From Peromyscus leucopus (lineage: Eukaryota > Chordata > Mammalia > Rodentia > Cricetidae): a DNA stretch of 64,000 nt. The position numbers and the translations under genes are program-made. Positions within the stretch are counted from its first letter, which is position 1. The number at the start of each line of letters is the position of its first letter. Positions 11,005 through 21,750 of the stretch are shown here, piece after piece. The stretch covers positions 73,226,200-73,290,199 of the forward strand of contig NC_051070.1 of assembly GCF_004664715.2 (NCBI RefSeq). Direction: 5' to 3'. The notes below the pieces were generated by a model. The model made no database searches and was not told the origin of the DNA. It worked only from the letters and a program-made list of their open reading frames with translations.

Positions 11005-11140
11005 TTGTGGGGTAGGAGAGATGGCTCAGCATCACCTCTAGCTTCAGGAAGAGCCAGCATTTCCAGCCTTTGTAGATACCTGCACTCGTATGCACATCTC
11101 CCAACATGCACATAATTAAAAACAACAAAGATGAATTAAA
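11005..11140 (+). repeat. Truncated B2/B3-type SINE
   Basis: GGGTAGGAGAGATGGCTCAGC is the tRNA-derived head of a B2/B3 SINE. The later CCTGCACTCGTATGCACATC and A-rich end fit its 3' part, and the middle is deleted. Confidence 0.55.
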
Positions 11141-11740
11141 ATTGTCTGAGATACATGCAGCAGATACAGTAAAAAACGCAGTAGTCAAGGCTCCTAGAAA
11201 CCCTATGACACACTCAGACTTCTGCCATCTCAGAGGAACTTTGACTCTTAGAAATACTCAAAGGTTTGCTTGACTCTTTTCTATACAATTTGTAAAAAGC
11301 AGTCTTCATTGACAATGTTCATAACTCAAGAGCCCATATTTCTTGATTAAGTAAATATTTAATACTTTTGTTATTAAAAACTTTAATAATAATATTTGCT
11401 AGTATGGGCAAATGAGCAATAATACAAAATGACTCCTATTATAGACCAATTTTCCTTTCCAGTTAGAAAATAGTAAGATTTAAGTATGTTACAAAAGCCT
11501 ATGGATTCATGATTTATATGTCTGTTTTTGTTTCTATCCTTGTTTCATGGGTTAAGACAATTTTGTTAACAAGTATTTTAAAGTTGTACTGTATTATCTG
11601 AATTCTTCTGAAATATCCCCTAATACCTCATACAATACCAACATAATAGTGTACTTAAAATTATCAATAGCAAATAAGAATTGTAATAATTTGGATAGTA
11701 TTGTAAATCTCCCTTAGAACTGGCTACTCTTCATGAGTTT

Positions 11741-11907
11741 ATAAATATGGGATTAGCCGGGCGGTGGTGGCGCATGCCTTTAATCCCAGCACTCGGGAGG
11801 CAGAGGCAGGCGGATCTCTGTGAGTTCGAGGCCAGCCTGGGCTACCAAGTGAGTTCCAGGAAAAGGCGCAAAGCTACACAGAGAAACCCTGTCTTGAAAA
11901 ACCAAAA

Positions 11908-11954
<47 letters not shown>

Positions 11955-11982
11955 AAATAAAAAAAAAATAAATATGGGATTA
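11741..11982 (+). repeat. Young B1 SINE with 15-bp target duplication
   Basis: The 7SL-like body starts at GCCGGGCGGTGGTGGCGCAT near 11756 and contains AAAAGGCGCAAAGCTACACA, the cricetid-type B1 3' half. The tail is a long (AAAT)n run to about 11967. A perfect 15-base duplication, ATAAATATGGGATTA, flanks it at 11741-11755 and 11968-11982, which shows a recent retrotransposition. Confidence 0.92.
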
Positions 11983-13135
11983 AATTTTTCAGAAGGCAAA
12001 CTAGAACTAGAGGATAACAAATTATTTCAAACTCTAAACATTCAAGTATTTCACATAGTGCAGGGAACTGTAGACAAAGGGAGAAATATACAATCTAAGC
12101 AAAGAATCTAAGTCAAAATGTCTGTTTTCCCCCACTGCTAATTTTACTTCTTCAGGTCATACTATGTTTTGACTATTTTAACTTTAGATATAATATTCCC
12201 ATTATGTCACAGGCAAATGCTATGTCAAGTTCACAGTGTGGAATAAAAGAGAAGTCAGAACCAGATGGAAAAGGCTGGTGAATTTGAATAATTGAAGGAC
12301 TAATTCCTTGGGGATTTATTTCTCTCTCCTAAAGACTGTTTTCCTGTCTTCTCAGCCTCGTATTTACCAGACACTAGGAATGAGATTTCCTAATGCTATG
12401 GGACAAAAAATATTCGCTTTTACATGCACATAGCATCTGATAAAATGTGTTTTGTAAATGATTTAATTTATAACTTTCTTATGATACAATCAATAAAACA
12501 TCATGTAAGTATTTTCATATTGCAACATGTTGTTTTGGGAAACTTGCATTTGTGTTTGTTGGGTATGGGTGTCCATGTAGAGCAGACTTTCTTATCTTCA
12601 TTGAGGTGGGAGCCGTGTTTTTAGGTTGACAATATGCAGTATGAGCAGATCCCTCTCAGGGTAATTTCCCATGGAAAAACCTTAAGAAACTGTCCTGGGA
12701 AATAGAAAATTTGTGAAAGCTTTTAATGTTAATAAAATTAGATGTGAGTTGAGGAAGAATGTTTTCATTAGAATGTTGTTACTTAATTTTTGTTAGTGTT
12801 TAAATTTAGAAAGTATCTCCTCTGCTAACATATTGTTGTAAACTGACCAGTTCCATCTGGTCTTGGCCACTTTGTGTTGTGACCTAGGAAACAGGACATG
12901 AAAGTAGGATTTTAGGCTGTGTGGACTTCTGGATGATAATTTAATATCCTCAGTGTTTTTCATGGTTACTTTCTTTCACCTTAAAGCTAAGTCACAGAAA
13001 TAAAGTTGAACATCAAGTTTTGCATTTTCACGAGTTAACTTCCCAGCCAGTCCAGACAGTAAAATATGTCAGCATATTCCACGGTCCTACTGGCCTGAGA
13101 AGGATGTGTGAAAAGGCACAACTTCCAAAGCTAGA
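11983..13135. other. Unassigned intergenic DNA
   Basis: No recognised repeat, exon or RNA gene. Short open frames here have no domain or codon signal. Confidence 0.4.
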
Positions 13136-13139
13136 CCAT

Positions 13140-13570
13140 TTGAGTTTGAGGCCAGCCTCTGTGCTGTATGTGCTAGACAAGTTATTACTTCTTCATACAC
13201 TGGTTTCCCCTTCAGGAAGATGGAGAGTGACAGTCCTGCCCATGTAGGTAAATACTATACGTCAAGTGCCTGATAAGTTAGTACTCTCTATTATACTTAC
13301 ATGAGGTTAAACTCCCAGGAGTGTCCATCTGTGTACTCTAAAAGCTGTGATATTTTGGAAGATGAGAAGCCAGAGTGGATTATGACACTTAAGTAGCACA
13401 ATTTAGGAAAATTCTACAAAACACATATTTACTTCTCTTAATTTCTTCTAATATCAAGCAGAAATAATAATGCCTTCCAGAAAGGGTTATTATGAAGTGT
13501 GCTGAGAGAGAACGTGAATCGACAAGGTGGAGGCACTGTGTCTGTATCTGACACATCATAGACACTCTGA
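13140..13570 (-). repeat. MIR-like ancient SINE pieces
   Basis: ACTGGTTTCCCCTTCAGGAAGATGG resembles the MIR core, and 13460-13570 (AATAATGCCTTCCAG...GGGTTATTATGAAG...GGCACTGTG) resembles the MIR flank. Both are weakly conserved, so orientation and limits are approximate. Confidence 0.4.
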
Positions 13571-14049
13571 CAAAGTGAAGTGTGAACTTTTTTCAGGGGC
13601 ATAGATTCATCAACTCTATTTTACCATTTTCCTTAACTAACCACTATGTTACCTTTTTTCTTGAATCAGAAGAGAGACTATCAAGAGAAGCATCCTAAAC
13701 AGCCCCTTCCAGGATTTTCTGAGGGAAGAGGTAGCTGACTTCGTAACAGCCAACTTGAAGAGAAAGTACAAAAATATGTTGTCATGAAGATCAGAGGAGT
13801 GTTTTCTGTGGGATCCTGGGATTTTAAGCAGGGCATGTTCTTTGCTCTTTGAAGATTCTTTTATTCTAGAGAACAGTGTCAGGACACAGCTCTCTACTAC
13901 TTATTCCCTTGCTCACTTCTGTCCTCTGGGCATTGTGTCTTAGTTTCTGATTCTTATTTTCTCCCAGGAGTAGAGGAAGTCATTCATTTTGTTGGGTCTT
14001 AATCTCTTACTTAGAGGTCTTTGGAGAGGCAATTGTTAAGTTCACCAGA
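13571..14049. other. Unassigned DNA containing a block shared with the OR2 upstream region
   Basis: 13850-13970 is clearly similar to 26660-26742 (AGTGTCAGGACACAGCTCT against AGTGTCAGGGGACAGCTCT, then TTGTGTCTTAGTTTCTG against TTGTGCCTTAATTTCTG). The two blocks lie about 4.7 and 5.0 kb upstream of the OR1 and OR2 starts. A perfect O/E-type motif CTCCCAGGAG is at 13961-13970. It may hold a noncoding first exon or promoter; this is inference. Confidence 0.4.
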
Positions 14050-14460
14050 TTGATATGTAAAATGAAAAAAAACTTTTTAAAAATAAAAAACAAACAAAAA
14101 TATTTCTTTTTTTTATTTGTGACTACAATCACATTATCTCTCTATTCCTTTCCTTCCTCCAAACCCTCCCATACACCCTTTCTTGATTTTTTTTCAAATT
14201 TGTGGCCTCTATTTTTGCTGTTCTTTGCCAATATAGCCTAATAATGGTTTCTGATATTGTTTTCCTTTGGTACCTCTTGAGCCAGGGCTCTGCAGTCCAT
14301 ATGGCTATCAACACTTCTTCTATGTCTTCCAAACTTCTACTAGGTTGGACCATTAAGCCACGCTTGCTTCATTTATTCAGTTTTCTAGTTCAAAGTAGGA
14401 AAGTCTTCCACATTCATCAAAAAACAGCACGGCCAATCCTGCCACAGCAGTAGCCCATGC
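14050..14460 (-). repeat. Probable L1/retroelement 3' region, antisense
   Basis: It begins with A- and T-rich tail-like sequence, then a C-rich tract (CTTCCTCCAAACCCTCCCAT) like an antisense L1 3'UTR. I cannot name the subfamily. Open frames on both strands are short and unconvincing. Confidence 0.35.
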
Positions 14461-14464
14461 CCTG

Positions 14465-14860
14465 GCACCAATTTCTATCTTAGTTACTTTTCTATTGCTA
14501 TGATATGACACCATGATCAAGAAAGCTGACATAAGTAAAAGTTTATTTGGGGCTTACAGTTTCAGAGGGTTAGAACCCATAACAATCATGGTAGGGAGCA
14601 TGGTAGCAGGCAGGCAGGCAGGCAGGCAGAGTGCTGGAGAAGTAACTGAGAGCTCACATTTTGTGACATAGTCCTGAGGTAGAGAGAGCTAATTGGGAAT
14701 AGCATAGGCTTTTGAAACCTCTAATCTGGCCCTTGTAAAATAGCTCCTTAGACAAGGCCATCCCTCCTAACCATACTCAAACAGTTCCATCAACTTGGGA
14801 CCAAGTATTATAACATATGAATCTATTAAAGCCAATATCAGTCAAACTACAATAGTGGGA
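14465..14860 (-). repeat. Rodent dispersed repeat, antisense
   Basis: It starts with TTACTTTTCTATTGCTATGA, then TTTATTTGGGGCTTACAGTTTCAGAGG and GGCTTTTGAAACCTC. An opposite-strand relative occurs at 56430-56745. I know the pattern as a common rodent repeat of about 350-400 bp but do not name its class. It contains a short (GGCA)n run near 14609-14628. Confidence 0.5.
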
Positions 14861-15037
14861 CATTTATATCCCCTCTTCCAAGGCTCAGGGAACACTAGGC
14901 AGAGAACTGGAGAATGGGAATGCAATTCTTTAGACATGATATGGACTCTGTATCTGTGAATTCCCAGCAGCAGTAGCTACCTACACAAAACCTGACTAGG
15001 ACTGGGACCATTGACATCCCATCATGGGTAGGGAAGG

Positions 15038-15090
15038 ACACACACACGCACACACGCACACGGGTGTGTGTGTGTGTGTGTGTGTGTGTA
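15038..15090. repeat. (CA)n-(TG)n inverted dinucleotide repeat
   Basis: About 24 bases of CA/CG-type repeat meet about 27 bases of (GT)n at 15062, giving a self-complementary hairpin-capable tract that could also adopt Z-DNA. Confidence 0.85.
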
Positions 15091-15094
15091 TTTG

Positions 15095-15415
15095 CTCATT
15101 AATAAGAGTAATATCAAATCATTTATAGGAAAATAGATGGAACTAACCATCATAATGTTAAACAAAATTATCCAGAATCAGGCAAACAAATTTTACATTT
15201 TTTCTCCAAAATTTGCAATCCAGAGTTAATACATGTATACCTATATATGTCATGGATGTAGAAGTGGAACTGTTTCAGGGGACTAAAGGGGCCAGCAGGA
15301 GAACGAAGGGAAACAAGGAGAGGGGATATGGTGTGCATATACACAAAGTAAATGATGTACATATATCAAATGTCATAATAAACATATAATTATTATCAAT
15401 GATATATACTAGTTT
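15095..15415 (+). repeat. L1 3' end fragment
   Basis: AAAATAGATGGAACTAACCATCATAATGTTAA is the ORF2 tail (KMDGTNHHNVK-like), followed by a 3'UTR with GGGGACTAAAGGGGCCAGCA and an A/T-rich end. Confidence 0.6.
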
Positions 15416-15439
15416 TTTTTTTTTAAATAGGATGCTGAA

Positions 15440-15600
15440 AAAATGCTGGCGTGAGAACCTGAGTTCAGTCTGGTGAGCATGGTGTAGCATGCCTATAATC
15501 CCAGTGCTGAAGGGGTGAAGGCAAATGGATCTTGGGGACCTCACTGGCCAGTAAACCTAATCAACAGTTCCTAAGCGATAGAGAAGACATTGACTTAAAA
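15440..15600 (+). repeat. B4-like composite SINE
   Basis: A tRNA-like head (TGCTGGCGTGAGAACCTGAGTTCAG) is followed by a B1-like middle (GCATGCCTATAATCCCAGTGC) and an A-run at about 15597. Diverged. Confidence 0.5.
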
Positions 15601-15604
15601 AAAA

Positions 15605-15775
15605 AATCAAGGTTGTGTCAAGAAGATTGCCCAGTAGATAAAAGTAATTAGCATGCAAACCTGATGACCTGGGTCCCATCCCTGGAACTCACAGAGGAAG
15701 AACAGAGTCAGCTCCCATAAGTTGTCTCTGACTCCCAGATGATAATATGACATAAATGCCTGCACTCACATATTT
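15605..15775 (+). repeat. B3 SINE
   Basis: GAAGATTGCCCAGTAGATAA, CCTGATGACCTGGGTCCCATC and GTTGTCTCTGACTCCCAGA follow B3 order. Confidence 0.6.
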
Positions 15776-16790
15776 GACTTTTTGTTTTCTTGATGATAGT
15801 CATTCTGAATTGGGGTAAGACGAAATTTCAATGCAGTTTGATTTGTATTTCCCAAGGGCTAAAGGAATTGAACATTTTTTCATGTATTTATGGGATGTTT
15901 GTATTCTTATTTTGAAAAATGCCTATTATTTATTTATTATTGAAAAGAGATTCTTCGCTCATACAATACATCCTGACCACAGCTTCCCCTCCCTCCACCC
16001 TTCCCAAGTATCCCCCTACCTCCCCTTTCCCCCAGATCCATTTCACCTCTTTCCTCTTCAGAAAAGGTCTCCTAGAGATGACAGTCAAACAAGACAAAAC
16101 AAGATACAGAAAGATGTTGGTTGAATTTATATTTAATATCTGTTTAATTTGTTTTGAGCTTTGTATATATTCTGATTAAGAAGCTTTTGTTAGATGAATG
16201 TCTATACAGGATTTTTTTCCAGTTCTCTAGAATGCCTTTTTCATTCTACTGACTGCTTTTGTTCCTGTGCAAACCTTTTAAAATTCAATGTTATCCAACT
16301 TGTCAATTCTTGATATTTCTCTTGAACTATCAGAGTTCTGGTTAGAAAGCCATTGCTCATAACTACACATTGGCATATTTTCCATATTTTCTCCTCTAGT
16401 GGTCTCAAAACTTCAGATCTCCAATCCACCTTGAGTTTTTAGCAGACCACTAGAGATGGGAATATAGCTCCATTCTTCTATGTGTACATGAACAACTCAC
16501 CCAGCATCATTTGTCTTTTTGAAGCATAATTTTTGGGCTCTCTTGTTGAGAATCAGATCACCAGAGCTGGTAAGATTTACTGTTGTGTCTTCTTGTCTAT
16601 TCCAGTGGTCCCTTTAGTTTTTGAACGTTCCATACTGTTTTTGTTATTGTGGTTTTGCAGTATAATTTTAAGTCAGGTAATGTGGTATCTCCAGTATTGC
16701 TCTTCTATTCATACTTGCTTAGGCTATTCATGTTTTTGTATTTCCATGTGAGTTTTGAAATTAGTTTTGCTATTAGTTTGAAAATGTTTC
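15776..16790 (-). repeat. Old L1 ORF2 fragment, antisense, with an inserted L1 3'UTR piece
   Basis: Typical antisense ORF2 sequence (ATAGTCATTCTGAATTGGGG, ATTTGTATTTCCCAAGGGCT, then CACTAGAGATGGGAATATAG onward) is interrupted at about 15925-16110 by a C-rich antisense L1 3'UTR-type piece. All frames are broken. The ORF2 appears to resume at 18468. Confidence 0.65.
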
Positions 16791-17404
16791 CATGGCCATA
16801 CTGCAGCTAGGGTCTGTGCTGATGTCTGTGGTTCCTGTTGCCATGAGGGCGATGCAGATTCCCAGGGTCTGGGCCTGTTACCTGGGCTGTGTTGTTGTCT
16901 GAAGGCTGTGCTGCTGCTGGGGCCATGCTAATCTAGATGGCCTGTGCCACCACCTGGGGCCATGGTAACATCCAGAACCGGGCTACTGCTGAGGACCAGG
17001 TTTGGGTCTGTGGTCCTACCAAAGCGGGGGGGTGAAGTCCAAGGCAGGTGTTGCCACTGGGGGGCCATGTGGAAGCCCAGGGTCTGAGCTGCAACTTGTG
17101 GCCTTGCTGGTGTCTGGGGGCCATGCTGCCACTAAAGTAATCCTAATCTGAATGGCCTGTTGTTCCACCTGGAGCCAGCATGTCATCTGGGTCCAAGCTG
17201 CTGCTAAGGGCCAGGTCTGGGTCTGTGATCCTGCCTTGGTTGGGGTCTGTGTTAATTCCTGTGGTCCATGTCACCTCAGGGGGCCATAGGAATCATGCAT
17301 GATGAAATCAGAGGGCTATGCTGAGCTGGTCCTGCCCTACATTGGCCCTGGGATAGCTGGCCCTGTCCCTTGCTGGACACTGCAGCAAGAGAGCTGTCCC
17401 AATG
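16791..17404 (+). repeat. L1-family degenerate tandem region (5' part of an inserted element)
   Basis: Loose units containing GGCCTG, GTCTGTG and GGGGCCAT run through this stretch in the inverse orientation to 1-600. With 17800-18467 it forms one plus-strand L1-type insertion into an older minus-strand ORF2, itself interrupted by LTR-like DNA. Confidence 0.45.
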
Positions 17405-17795
17405 GTTGTAAGCTTTTTTTTTTAATCAGCTGCCAGCTCACAAATAATGACACGGAGACTTCTTATTAATTATGAAAGCTTGGCCAATAGTTTAGGCTTG
17501 TCCCACCAGCTCTTATAACTTAAATTAACATGCTTTTATTAATCTACATTCTACTATATGGCTCAGTTATCTCTACTCTGTACCATATATCTGACCTCTT
17601 TAGTGTCTCCCTGGCATCTCCTGCATGCCTAGATTCTGCTTCCCTCCCAGTTCCTCTCTTTCCCTGGAAGTCCTGCCTATTCTCTCCTGCCTAGTTATTG
17701 ACCATTCAGCTCTTTATTAAACCAATCAGAAGGCAGCTTAGGCAGGGACACACCTTTAGAGTGTAAACAAATATTTGCAACAATCAACCCTCATG
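17405..17795 (-). repeat. LTR-retroelement fragment, antisense
   Basis: The AGCTCTTATAACTTAAATTAAC segment and the end around CTTTAGAGTGTAAACAAATATT match, in order, the repeat at 29190-29490; the inverse copy is at 54465-54680. I read the family as an ERV2-type rodent LTR, from memory. There is no coding sequence. Confidence 0.4.
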
Positions 17796-17799
17796 GGAG

Positions 17800-18467
17800 A
17801 GCTGGCTCCACCTCTCACCACAGACAGGGGAGAACTGACCCTGACAGCATGGGCATAGGGGAGCTGGCTCCCCCGCTTACCTGAGGAGGGTGGCCCCAGT
17901 GACCTGGACTGACCAGCTCAGCTACCACCCAGGCCCACAGCCGGGCCTTGGGTTTGCACACCCTAGTATCTACCCCATCTAGGACCTGCTGAAGGTTGTG
18001 AAGGTTGTGAAGGGACCGGTCCTGTGGAACGATACCGGCAGGATCTCCATGACTCAGGGTGGTGGCAGGATACCCAAGAGGAGTTTCGGTGAGGATCCAG
18101 TGACGACGGTGTGCCAGAAACCAGAGGCCTTGAACCCGACCAGTGACTCAACACAATGAACATTTGCAAGTAAAGCTGATTGGACAAAAGAGTCTACTGT
18201 GGCACACCATGACTTCCAGTACCACTAGAAAGAATGAGGAGGTGTTGGAGAGGTGGGAAAGATGGAGGACTGAAAAGGTTTTTTTTGTTATTGTTTTGTT
18301 TTTTCATTTTTGTTTTGTTTTTGTTTACTTGTTTAAAAAAATCTTGTTTTTGGGAGGGCACTGCAGGGTTGGGGAGGATCTGGAGGGATGGAGATGTGGG
18401 CAGAATTGTGGGGTACAATGTGAAATTCCAAAAGATTCAACAAAAAAATTATGTTAAATAAAAAAAG
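17800..18467 (+). repeat. Lx-type L1 3'UTR
   Basis: AATGAACATTTGCAAGTAAAGC, GTGGCACACCATGACTTCC, a T-rich tract at 18280-18350 and a terminal GTGAAATTCCAAAAGATTCAAC before an A-rich tail at 18455-18470 match an Lx 3'UTR in sense orientation. Confidence 0.6.
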
Positions 18468-19510
18468 AAAAATGTCATCATAATTTTGGTGGAGATTTTG
18501 TTGGCCCTGTAGACCACTTTTTATCCTACCATTTTAATAATATTAATTTGGTCTATCCATATAGATGGAACATTTTTCTTCATATAATATCCTCTTCAAT
18601 ATTTTCTTCACTATTTTATAATTTTTATTAGAGAGGTCTTTCACCTCTTTGGTTAGATTTATTCCATGGTACTTTTGAGGGAGGATATTGTGAATGGAAT
18701 TATTATTATTTATTATTATTATTAGTTTCTTTCTCATCAAATTTGTTGGTGTGCAGAAAAGATAGTAATTTCTGTGTATTCATTTTTGCATCTTGATACT
18801 GTACTTTAAATGTTTCTTAGATGTAAAAGCTTTCTAGTGGAACTTCAGTTTTTGAAGTATAGGTTTATGAGTCTTGGGAGTGTGTGTGTCTATGATCAGG
18901 AAATTCATTTGTGATTTTCTTTATTTTGTGTGCTCTTATCCATCTTGCTTTGGTATCAGGCCTCAGAGAATGAGCTTAGAAAATTTCTGTTATGATACTG
19001 GGTGTGCCAACCTTTATTGTATTGTCCTTACTATTTGCACATAGCAGCATTTTGCCTTTTCTGGTTAATGCTAACTTGATATCTGCTTTGTCAGATAACT
19101 CACTAGATAGGGAGGCTGGGGCATGGTGAACTCTTGACATTATATCCTGAGTTCTTGGAATCTTATCCAGAAAACCCTTTCCGATTTCTTCACTGCTAAA
19201 TGTTTCCCTATGTTTTCCTCTGCTTCAGAGGGTTGGGTCATACATATATTAAGGTCTTTGATTTTGAGTTGGTTTTTACACAGGGTGAAAAATAGGATCC
19301 AATTTTATTATCCTACATGGAAGTCCAGTTTTCCCAGTACCATTTGTTGAAGAGACTGTCTTTTCTGACTTATTTGAAAAAAAAAATTGTGACTGTAGGC
19401 TCAAGGTCAAACCTGGATTCTGTTTTGTGCCATTCATCTCCAAGCCTATCTTTGTACCAGCACCATGCTATTCTTGTTACTATGGCTCTGTGGTAAGTTT
19501 ATTGTTTTTA
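18468..19510 (-). repeat. Old L1 ORF2 fragment, antisense
   Basis: It resumes with AATGTCATCATAATTTTGGTGGAG, the natural continuation of the ORF2 stretch that stops at about 16790, and later has TTCCCAGTACCATTTGTTGAAG and TTGTACCAGCACCATGCTATTC. A (TTA)n run lies at 18700-18722. All frames are interrupted. Confidence 0.65.
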
Positions 19511-20575
19511 TTTTTAATTTTTTCTTTTAACTAAAATAGAAAATCATTTTAGATATATAAATGTTTTCTGTTTTGTACTTAATACATTGAGCAGTTTTTC
19601 TATTGTACCAGTGCCATTTTTTCTTATTGTTCTGGTCATTTACATATTTCAAAGATGTTAATATTTTGTTTATTATTTAATGTTATTGTGATAGTTTTTT
19701 TGAAGGAGAGAGAAATACAAGTTTAACTAAAGGTATAACGGTAATTGCTGTTGTAGAAAAGGTGGTGGAAAACTTGAGGTTTTGTCTGAAGGTTATGTTC
19801 TACAGTTACTGGAAAAGGCAAATACTGGAAAAGGTAATATACTTAACTGTCCTTGCTGAAAACTAAGGAGGGGAATTTCTTATCTCTCTTCTCTCAGAAC
19901 ATTTACTTTAGAGAACTTGTAATCCCCCTTTTGTGGGGAGATGTTTTTGAGACACAGCCATCAAGGAAATTAGTGCCATCACCCTCAGCTTCCTTCTGTG
20001 TATGCAGGATCTTAATTTGTCACAGAGGGTTTGATGTTTCCTTTGTATGAAGTCAGTTAGCAAATACAGATGTCTCCCTAACTGCAGCTGACTAATGAAG
20101 TCAGTTAGCAAATACAGATGTCTCCTTAACTGCAGCTAACTATAGGTTGATCTCTGCTCACAGACTGTGCTCTCGAATCCCTTAGAGGACTAATTATTGC
20201 TTGTCTTGATAATATGTATTCAATGTATTGATTTCTTCTTGCTATATGAAAGTACAGAATTTCTTCTATGTTTATAATCATTTAGTGAGTTGTTTGTGAT
20301 ATACATTATAGTTTATTGCTTATTTGGAAACTAAATTATTTTATTTCCTTTCTGCCTTTGTGGAGAGATTTTTCTGTGTCATATGATTTGTATATATATT
20401 CATTTTCCCAACAAATCATCAGGCTTTAAAAAATTGATAGTTCTATTATTAATAATCATGGAGATGGAGGACATTCTAGTGACCCCTTATAGTCTACATA
20501 TTCTAGGAAATATAAAAAAAGAACAATTTCCCAAGTGAAATCAGTTAGCTTCTTTTCTTTTCACTTTTCATCCTG
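19511..20575. other. Unassigned intergenic DNA with a 48-bp tandem duplication
   Basis: No repeat family, exon or RNA recognised. A 48-base unit starting ATGAAGTCAGTTAGC is duplicated at 20047-20094 and 20095-20142 with two differences. Confidence 0.5.
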
Positions 20576-20579
20576 TTTG

Positions 20580-20695
20580 CTTTGTTTTTGAGATAAGTTT
20601 ATATTACAGACCTCAGACTGGCTTCAAACTGGCATTCTGTATGCCTCAGTCTCTGGAGTGCTGGAATTACAGATTTGTACCACCATGACTGGTAA
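20580..20695 (-). repeat. Old B1/PB1 SINE, antisense
   Basis: TTTGAGATAAG, CAGACTGGCTTCAAACTGGC and GGAGTGCTGGAATTACAGATTTG are the reverse complement of a diverged 7SL SINE. It lies just 3' of OR2. Confidence 0.6.
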
Positions 20696-20754
20696 GTTTT
20701 CTTTTTAGTCAATAAAGCAAGATGAGGTTCTCCTTTAAAACAAGAATGCAAGTT

Positions 20755-21690
20755 TTATATTTTCAGTAATTTCTTCATTGCGTGTTTCATATCTTTGTTC
20801 CTTAGGCTGTAGATTACAGGATTAATGAGTGGAGTAAGCACAGAATAAAACAGAGTCACAACCTTCTGCATTCCAGCTGTATGCTCAGAGGTTGGGCTCA
20901 CATACATGACCATCACTGATCCATAGAAAAGAGAAACCACAGTCAAATGGGACCCACAGGTGGAGAAGGCCTTTCTTCGTCCAGCTGCTGAAGGGACCTT
21001 CAACACAGCTCTCATAACCAGAGTGTAAGACCCCATGATAAAGAAAAATGGAACAAATAAAAGTAGAGAACTTAAGGTGGAACTAGTCAACTCTATTAAA
21101 GGATCTCTCACACAGCTGAGGGCCAGCAGAGGGCCTGGGTCACATAGGAAATGGTCTATAATCCTGGATCCACAGAAGGACATCTGGGAGATGATGATGA
21201 TGGGGACGGGGAACCAGAGGAAACCAAGCACCCAGCAACTGATCACGAGGATGTTACAGAGGCGCCCAGTCATAAGAGCAGGATAGTGTAGAGGTCTGCA
21301 GATGGCAAGGTAGCGGTCAAAGGCCATGACTGCCAGGAAGAAGCATTCTGTAGACCCCAAGGAGAAGAAGAAATAGAACTGCAGGAAGCACCCAGAGAAG
21401 GAGATGACCTTGGTGTCAGAGAGGAAGTTGGCCAACATGTTGGGAACTGTGGAGGTGACATACCAGATCTCCAGGAAGGAGAAGTTGGCCAGTAGGAGGT
21501 ACATGGGGGTGTGCAGTTTCTGATCCCAGCACACAGCACAGATGATAGAAGCATTGCCCATGAGGGTGAGGAGGTAGACAATGAAGAAGAGCACAAAGAG
21601 GAGGATCTGCCCTTCCCTGGAGCAGGGGAATCCCAGGAGTATGAAGCCAGTGATGGTGCTGGAGTTGCTGGGTCTGCTGAGGGTTTTCAT
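20755..21690 (-). CDS. Or11g2-like: Olfactory receptor, family 11, OR11G2-like (OR2)
   Basis: An intact single-exon OR of 311 residues on the same strand as OR1, its start 12.56 kb from that of OR1. The ATG at 21688-21690 was chosen; the upstream in-frame GTG at 21712-21714 is not a start. It keeps N9, GN (45-46), LHTPMY, C101, MAFDRYLAIC, ECL2 cysteines C173, C183 and C193, KAFSTCGSH and NPVIYSLRN. Residues 1-191 differ from OR1 at only four sites (R54C, I95V, I162V, T165I). Residues 192-311 differ at 31 of 120, concentrated in TM5, the third intracellular loop and the C-tail. R54C adds a cysteine in the first intracellular loop. The protein should sit in ciliary membrane and signal through Golf. 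Probably functional; the ligand is unknown. Confidence 0.95.
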   Translation of the reverse strand: MKTLSRPSNSSTITGFILLGFPCSREGQILLFVLFFIVYLLTLMGNASIICAVCWDQKLHTPMYLLLANFSFLEIWYVTSTVPNMLANFLSDTKVISFSGCFLQFYFFFSLGSTECFFLAVMAFDRYLAICRPLHYPALMTGRLCNILVISCWVLGFLWFPVPIIIISQMSFCGSRIIDHFLCDPGPLLALSCVRDPLIELTSSTLSSLLLFVPFFFIMGSYTLVMRAVLKVPSAAGRRKAFSTCGSHLTVVSLFYGSVMVMYVSPTSEHTAGMQKVVTLFYSVLTPLINPVIYSLRNKDMKHAMKKLLKI

Positions 21691-21714
21691 CTGCCTGTGA
21701 GCTGTTGAAGGCAC

Positions 21715-21750
21715 CAGAAACTGTCAAATGACAGTTTAAAGAGAAATTAG
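21715..21750 (-). promoter_or_regulatory. Candidate 3' splice site before the OR2 coding exon
   Basis: On the minus strand a pyrimidine-rich tract (TTTCTCTTTAAACTGTC) leads to ATTTGACAG, with AG opposite 21721-21722, about 31 bases upstream of the ATG. Similarity to OR1 ends almost exactly here. Confidence 0.45.
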
